Assembly (NCBI GenBank): GCA_937898895.1
Contig: CALDKL010000180.1
Span: forward strand, 1-11,053
Direction of reading: 5' to 3'
Length of the DNA stretch: 11,053 bases
Origin: an uncultured Verrucomicrobiae bacterium
GTDB taxonomy: Bacteria; Verrucomicrobiota; Verrucomicrobiia; Verrucomicrobiales; DEV007
Under the pieces are notes generated by a model. That model had not been told where the DNA came from, did no database searches, and was given only the letters and a program-made list of their open reading frames with translations. Each line of letters begins with the position of its first letter. The first letter of the stretch is position 1. Position numbers and translations under genes: made by a program. Below, one piece after another: positions 7,733 through 11,053 of the stretch.

Positions 7733-8368
7733 CTACGGGACCGACCCGGGCCGCATCGCGGCCAGCTCGAGACGGGCCCGGTAGAGACGTCCTTCGACGG
7801 CCCGTCGACTGCACCCGAGGAGATTGGCGCAGGCTTCCTGGCTGAGGCCTTCGATCGCGCAGAGAACAAGGACTTCCCGAAGCCGAACGGGCAGACTGGC
7901 GATGGCGCGGCGAAGGGCGGAGATCTCCTCCGAGTCGACCACATGTTCATCGGGGCGGGGAGCAGGAGAGACGATCTGGCGGTTATCGTCGACAGTGAGC
8001 GAGAGATGGAGTGCTGCATGGCGTCGGTTCCGGCTGCGATGATGATCGTGACACCGATTTCGTGCGATGCGATAGAGCCATGCTTCGAAACGGGATTCGC
8101 CTTCGTATCGAGGCAGGGCGGAGTAGGCGCGAATGAAGACATCCTGACAAAGTTCTTCCGCATCCTCGGGGTTGCCGGTCCAGCCGAGGCAAAAGCGGAA
8201 AATGCGCTCGCGATACTGCTCGACGAGTTCACGGTAGGCGTCATGGCATCCCTCGCGCGAACGCTTCACGAGGAGGGCCGGACGATCCCTCTCGACCGAG
8301 TCGTGCGTGGCCCCCGTCAGACCGGTGCCAAACCACGATGTCTCGATCCCTTCTGCGCCCGTGTTCAT
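7733..8368 (-). CDS. ECF (extracytoplasmic function) RNA polymerase sigma factor, CnrH-like by context
   Basis: The protein has 211 aa and two classical domains. Sigma-2 spans about 44-112, with DAEELCQDVFIRAY and FEAWLYRIARNRCHD covering the core-binding and -10 recognition regions. Sigma-4 spans about 150-203, with the helix-turn-helix LSQEACANLLGCSRRAVEGR. There is no sigma-1.1 or sigma-3. The ATG at 8368 follows the TGA of the sensor gene with zero spacing, so translation is probably coupled. In cnrYXH of Cupriavidus metallidurans the sigma factor is held by a membrane anti-sigma (CnrY) in complex with the sensor (CnrX) and released on metal binding. The same three gene types occur here in the same order. 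The receptor gene just downstream is the likely main target. The first 30 residues are longer than in many ECF factors, so a later start cannot be excluded. Confidence 0.93.
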   Translation of the reverse strand: MNTGAEGIETSWFGTGLTGATHDSVERDRPALLVKRSREGCHDAYRELVEQYRERIFRFCLGWTGNPEDAEELCQDVFIRAYSALPRYEGESRFEAWLYRIARNRCHDHHRSRNRRHAALHLSLTVDDNRQIVSPAPRPDEHVVDSEEISALRRAIASLPVRLREVLVLCAIEGLSQEACANLLGCSRRAVEGRLYRARLELAAMRPGSVP

Positions 8369-8872
8369 TCAGTGCCCGTGTTCATGCGCGATGCTCTCTC
8401 GCGTCCATTGCAGCAGTTTCCCGGCCTGGTCGGGCGCGAGGTGTTCCTTCATCTCGAGAAAGTGCGAGATGGTCGATTTTTGCAGATTGCCCTGAGCCTC
8501 CTGGATTTCCGCAAGGGCCGCATCGATGGCGGCCTGATCCACGGGAGTGGTGCCGAGGGCGTCGGCAAGTTGGTGCCCCGCTGCCTCGATGCGTGCGAGA
8601 AGGGAGGTGCGGGTGATCGCGTAGGACTGCTCGATCAGAGCGAGGCTCGTTTCCTGTTCGGGGGTGATTCGGAGCTGATCGTGGAGCCAGTCGTGAAAAG
8701 TGCCCCCCTCCATTCCGTGTGCCGGGGCAGGGGCAGGGTGGTGCCCGTGGGAAGGGCGAAAGTCGGTCAGAAAACCACGGATGACCAGTGCCGCAATGAT
8801 CGCTGCGGTGAGAGCCGACAGGCCGACCGCAGCGAGGACCCAGAAAGCAGGGCGTTGCGTGAGCGCATTCAT
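8369..8872 (-). CDS. CnrX-type periplasmic nickel/cobalt sensor, membrane-anchored
   Basis: From the ATG at 8872 the product has 167 aa: a short cytoplasmic N-terminus, one membrane segment at about 10-32, a His/Pro-rich linker (HGHH at 42-45), then a helical periplasmic sensor domain and a His-rich C-terminal tail (HEHGH). The five ligands that bind nickel or cobalt in CnrX (His42, His46, Glu63, His119, Met123) all have counterparts at identical spacing: His60, His64, Glu81, His137 and Met141. The family also resembles the CpxP/Spy-like 'heavy-metal resistance' fold. The TGA abuts the sigma factor ATG. The frame also extends upstream to a TTG at 8920 inside the repeat element, but those extra 16 residues are Arg/Pro-rich and would spoil the N-terminal anchor. 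This protein should link periplasmic metal to release of the sigma factor through the anti-sigma protein. Confidence 0.88.
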   Translation of the reverse strand: MNALTQRPAFWVLAAVGLSALTAAIIAALVIRGFLTDFRPSHGHHPAPAPAHGMEGGTFHDWLHDQLRITPEQETSLALIEQSYAITRTSLLARIEAAGHQLADALGTTPVDQAAIDAALAEIQEAQGNLQKSTISHFLEMKEHLAPDQAGKLLQWTRESIAHEHGH

Positions 8873-8918
8873 CGGTGGCGGGCGGCGGCGGGGACTGTGC
8901 CTCAAAGGGCGGTTCCTC

Positions 8919-8950
8919 AAGAGACTGTTGAAAAACCCCGTGATGGAAAA
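8919..8950 (+). repeat. Left terminal inverted repeat (32 bp)
   Basis: This is perfectly complementary to 9176-9207. The outermost two bases overlap a possible TTG start for the sensor gene (8920-8918 on the minus strand), but that start is not favoured. Confidence 0.9.
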
Positions 8951-9175
8951 TCTTGGTTTGTTTTTGGCTGGGAAGCCAGCGGCTTTGCCGGAAGTGGTTT
9001 GGAACGCCCCAGCGGGCTGCGGCCCTTTTCCCGTCTGGCTTCGTTGCTCCTCAGTCGTGGGGGCAGCCCCACTTTGCCCTCGCCCCCGCTCGGCCCTCCG
9101 GGCTGCCTTGCAGGCAGGCTATGTCGCTCCGCTCCATTGTCGTCGTGCCTCGCCAGGCGGGAGAATGCCTCGCAG

Positions 9176-9207
9176 TTTTCCATCACGGGGTTTTTCAACA
9201 GTCTCTT
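9176..9207 (-). repeat. Right terminal inverted repeat (32 bp)
   Basis: This is the reverse complement of 8919-8950 with no mismatch. Its outer two bases supply part of the TAA stop (9208-9206) of the anti-sigma-like gene, so insertion may have fixed where that protein ends. In a transcript crossing the element, the two repeats could pair into a long stem. Confidence 0.9.
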
Positions 9208-9484
9208 AAAGAGATGAGAGGGGACTGGCCCCGCGGGTCAGCAGGGTGAGTTCCGGCGGGTGGGAATGAAGGTCTCCGGGGGCGGTGACCAGGGCGGAAA
9301 GGGTGATGCCGGCAGAGAGGAGCACCGAGACAAGGCAGGCGGCGGCTCCCGCCCATAGGATTTTCCGGATCTGAATGACCGGCGGACCGAGCCTAGCCAT
9401 CACGGTGTCGCACAGGTCTCCGGGGAGATGGGGAGCCGAGCGGCGCAGGACTCCGAAAAGCCGGTCGAGATCTGAATCGGTCAT
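9206..9484 (-). CDS. Membrane-anchored anti-sigma-like protein, CnrY-like by size, topology and context
   Basis: The protein has 92 aa: an N-terminal cytoplasmic part of about 40 residues with alternating hydrophobic positions (LDRLFGVLRR at 6-15), one membrane helix at about 43-67 and a short periplasmic tail with His73 and His75. CnrY of Cupriavidus metallidurans has nearly the same length and layout: a short sigma-binding segment, one membrane pass and a small periplasmic tail. No zinc-binding anti-sigma motif (HxxxCxxC) is present. As the first gene of the leftward run, it is placed like cnrY, before the sensor and the sigma factor. The family call rests on topology and neighbours more than on residue identity. 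The stop codon overlaps the outer end of the MITE-like element, so the original C-terminus may have differed. The ATG has no Shine-Dalgarno sequence. Confidence 0.75.
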   Translation of the reverse strand: MTDSDLDRLFGVLRRSAPHLPGDLCDTVMARLGPPVIQIRKILWAGAAACLVSVLLSAGITLSALVTAPGDLHSHPPELTLLTRGASPLSSL

Positions 9485-9508
9485 GGCGGGGAAAAGGTAG
9501 GTGAATCG

Positions 9509-9536
9509 ATCCTAGCGGCGGATCGGATTGTGCCAA
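9509..9536 (-). promoter_or_regulatory. Possible sigma-70-type promoter for the anti-sigma/sensor/sigma genes
   Basis: On the minus strand TTGGCA (9536-9531) and TAGGAT (9514-9509) are separated by 16 nt. They match the -35 and -10 consensus at 5/6 and 4/6 positions. The -10 ends 24 nt before the anti-sigma ATG. The match is modest, and autoregulation from an ECF promoter could apply instead. Confidence 0.3.
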
Positions 9537-9574
9537 GTGCAAAGATGGCAGGGCGACCTTCTGGAGAGAATATT

Positions 9575-9597
9575 TCTCACGCCAATCCGCCGTGAGA
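9575..9597. promoter_or_regulatory. Dyad symmetry in the divergent intergenic region
   Basis: TCTCACG and CGTGAGA form a 7-bp inverted repeat around a 9-nt centre. It partly overlaps a second small dyad, GAGAATATTTCTC (9566-9578). It lies between the divergent anti-sigma-like and cytochrome genes, 31 nt before the ATG of the latter. It could be an operator or a leader hairpin. No T-run follows it on either strand, so it does not look like a terminator. Confidence 0.35.
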
Positions 9598-9627
9598 CAA
9601 ACCGGTGAATCGGCCCCATAATAACGG

Positions 9628-11053
9628 ATGCGCACCCTGCCCCCCCTTCTTCTGAGCCTCTTCGGAGGCATGGGAGGAATCCTGGGGGCCGAGGCGGTCG
9701 ATTTCCAGCGCGACATCCGCCCGCTCCTCAGCGACCGCTGTTTCAAATGCCACGGATTTGATGAAGACACGCGGGAGGCCGACCTCGGTCTGCACACCTT
9801 TGTCAGCGCGACGCGAGATCTCGGAGGCTACCAGGCGATTCGACCCGGCGACTCCGACCGGAGCGAGGTGATCGCCCGCCTCGTCAGCGAGAATCCGAAG
9901 GAAATGATGCCCCCGCCGAAGGCGAACAAGCCTCGCTTTTCCCCCGAGGAAATCGCCCTGCTGAAACGCTGGATCGACGAAGGCGCGAAATACGAGGAGC
10001 ACTGGTCCCTCCGGAAACCGCATCGCCCCGCCGTGCCTGCGGTGGGAGAGAGCCGATCGGCGCATCCCGTGGATCGATTTCTCGATGAAAAGCGCGCCGG
10101 AGCGGGGCTGCCGCTCAACGCAGCCGCCGATCCCTACACCCTCATCCGTCGCCTCTCCTACGATCTGCGCGGCCTGCCGCCGACGATTGCGGAGATCGAG
10201 GCCTTTCTCACCGAATCCGAGCAGGATTGCGAGGCGGCCTGGTATGCTCTCGTCGATCGGTTTCTCGCCTCGCCCGCCTACGGCGAGCGGTGGGCGCGCG
10301 ACTGGCTCGACCTGGCCCGCTATGCGGACACGAACGGTTACGAAAAAGACCGTCCCCGCTCGATCTGGCCCTATCGCGACTGGGTCGTGCGTGCCTTCAA
10401 TGCCGATTTGCCCTACGATCAGTTCACGATCGAACAACTGGCCGGAGACCTTCTTCCCAATCCCACAATCGACCAGCGCATCGCCACCGGGTTTCATCGC
10501 AACACGATGCTGAACGAGGAGGGCGGGATCGATCCGCTCGAGTTCCGTTACCTCGCCATGGTGGACCGTGTCGCCACGACGGGACTGGTCTGGATGGGGC
10601 TCACCATAGGCTGCGCACAATGCCACACCCACAAATTCGACCCGATCACCCACACCGATTTCTACGCGCTCATGGCCTTGCTCAACAACGCCGACGAACC
10701 CGAGACCGAGGTGCCTGATCCGGTCCTGACAAAACAGCGAGAGGAAATTGAAAGCCGGATCGCGAGCCTCGAGAGCAAGGCCGTCGCGGCGATGGATGAG
10801 GCCAAATACCAGGCCTGGCTCGCCTCGCTGCGCTCCCAATCCGTTTCCTGGACCGTCCTGCCCCCGCTGACCGCGAAGTCAAATCTGCCCCTGCTCGAGA
10901 TCGAGCCGGACCATTCCCTCTATGCGAGCGGCGACTTCACAAAACGCGATGTCTACGAAATTACCCTCGATCTTGCGCCTCTCGGCGGCGAGGCGATCAC
11001 CGCCCTGCGCCTCGAGGCCCTCCCGGATCCGCGCCTGCCCGCCAGGGGTCCGG
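9628..11053 (+). CDS. Exported planctomycete-type cytochrome c protein (PSCyt1 + PSCyt2/DUF1549), partial at the C-terminus
   Basis: The frame is open for 475 codons from the ATG at 9628 to the right edge. A signal peptide covers residues 1-21 (cleavage near AEA). The PSCyt1 domain follows, with the heme motif CFKCH (Cys38, Cys41, His42) and a likely axial Met in KEMMPPP near 93-94. The PSCyt2/DUF1549 domain runs from about 146 to 357 and contains GERWARDWLDLARYADTNGY (219-238) and a second CxxCH, CAQCH (329-333), followed by HKFDP. After residue 360 comes a Glu/Lys-rich linker and the start of a further beta-type domain. The usual C-terminal PSD1/DUF1553 domain must lie beyond the edge. These periplasmic proteins are abundant in Planctomycetes and Verrucomicrobia, often beside sulfatases or DUF1501 proteins, and are thought to take part in polysaccharide or sugar oxidation; the exact reaction is unknown. 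No Shine-Dalgarno sequence is seen. Confidence 0.94.
   Translation, partial: MRTLPPLLLSLFGGMGGILGAEAVDFQRDIRPLLSDRCFKCHGFDEDTREADLGLHTFVSATRDLGGYQAIRPGDSDRSEVIARLVSENPKEMMPPPKANKPRFSPEEIALLKRWIDEGAKYEEHWSLRKPHRPAVPAVGESRSAHPVDRFLDEKRAGAGLPLNAAADPYTLIRRLSYDLRGLPPTIAEIEAFLTESEQDCEAAWYALVDRFLASPAYGERWARDWLDLARYADTNGYEKDRPRSIWPYRDWVVRAFNADLPYDQFTIEQLAGDLLPNPTIDQRIATGFHRNTMLNEEGGIDPLEFRYLAMVDRVATTGLVWMGLTIGCAQCHTHKFDPITHTDFYALMALLNNADEPETEVPDPVLTKQREEIESRIASLESKAVAAMDEAKYQAWLASLRSQSVSWTVLPPLTAKSNLPLLEIEPDHSLYASGDFTKRDVYEITLDLAPLGGEAITALRLEALPDPRLPARGP

Larger units (their letters stand above)
8919..9207. mobile_element. MITE-like non-autonomous element, 289 bp
   Basis: Two perfect 32-bp inverted repeats (8919-8950 and 9176-9207) bound a 225-bp interior. 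The interior has no transposase, but holds several short GC-rich dyads, for example GGCTGGGAAGCCAGC near 8966 and GGGGGCAGCCCC near 9060. Short open frames inside, on both strands, give Arg/Pro-rich products and are not credible genes. The termini begin GAGACTGTTGAAAAACCCC, which looks like the end of an insertion sequence, so I infer mobilisation in trans by an unlinked transposase. The family cannot be named from sequence alone. No exact target duplication is evident: the flanks read TCAA on the left and TTAA on the right, which could be a decayed duplication. Apart from about 45 nt of flanking sequence, this element makes up the whole gap between the anti-sigma and sensor genes. Confidence 0.75.

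Noticed and set aside
7727..7760. Possible intrinsic terminator after the sigma factor gene
   Set aside because: The only stem is 4 bp (CGGG/CCCG) and lies within the last codons. The run of five T is about 10 nt downstream, too weak and too distant for a confident call.
5403..7784. 793-codon open frame on the plus strand
   Set aside because: It is an antisense shadow of the TonB-dependent receptor, arising from high GC and codon bias. The minus strand carries the signal peptide, plug motifs and C-terminal aromatic residue.
8917..9217. Short open frames inside the MITE-like element on both strands
   Set aside because: The products are Arg/Pro/Gly-rich, their ends are set by the inverted repeats, and they carry no domain. 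They are likely to be annotated as hypothetical proteins in error.
9577..10839. 420-codon open frame on the minus strand
   Set aside because: It lies antisense to the PSCyt1/DUF1549 gene, which has two CxxCH motifs and family signatures.
1..11053. CRISPR array, tRNA, rRNA or riboswitch
   Set aside because: No regularly spaced direct repeats, tRNA cloverleaf or recognisable structured RNA was seen on either strand by eye.

Overview
The window is GC-rich, and nearly all of it is coding. It most likely comes from a verrucomicrobial or planctomycetal (PVC-group) bacterium. The main evidence is the rightmost gene, which has the PSCyt1 plus PSCyt2/DUF1549 architecture that is greatly expanded in those phyla. 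The general lack of Shine-Dalgarno sequences and a TonB-dependent receptor (so a diderm envelope) agree with this. The phylum is an inference, because no ribosomal RNA or housekeeping marker is present.

Layout: a divergent intergenic region (9485-9627) separates one rightward gene from a leftward run covering the rest of the window. Rightward, 9628 to beyond the right edge, is an exported c-type cytochrome protein (PSCyt1/DUF1549). Leftward, in transcription order, come: a 92-aa membrane-anchored anti-sigma-like protein (9484-9206); a 289-bp MITE-like element with perfect 32-bp terminal inverted repeats (8919-9207); a CnrX-type periplasmic nickel/cobalt sensor (8872-8369); an ECF sigma factor whose ATG directly abuts the sensor stop (8368-7733); a TonB-dependent outer-membrane receptor (7667-5478); an FkbM-family methyltransferase (start near 5412, to 4621); and a compact four-gene cassette resembling a type VII (ESX/WXG100) secretion core. 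That cassette holds a WXG100-like protein (4565-4293), a coiled-coil protein (4282-3806), a second tiny WXG-like protein (3782-3567) and a large FtsK/SpoIIIE-type membrane ATPase (3577 to beyond the left edge).

How they may work together: the anti-sigma, sensor and sigma genes match the cnrY-cnrX-cnrH order of Cupriavidus metallidurans. All five CnrX nickel/cobalt ligands are present at identical spacing. The receptor directly downstream is the natural candidate target, suggesting metal-responsive control of outer-membrane traffic. The element between the anti-sigma and sensor genes may have changed the stoichiometry of this circuit. The secretion-like cassette is a separate tight operon (gaps of 10 and 23 nt and an overlap of 11 nt). 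Whether it shares transcription with the metal-sensing genes cannot be decided from sequence.

The most novel part is the minimal WXG100/FtsK-type cassette in a diderm. Two different small proteins there share a W-x-D-x5-F-x3-[F/Y] signature, and the ATPase carries an unusual N-terminal coiled coil and a P-loop-less second module.
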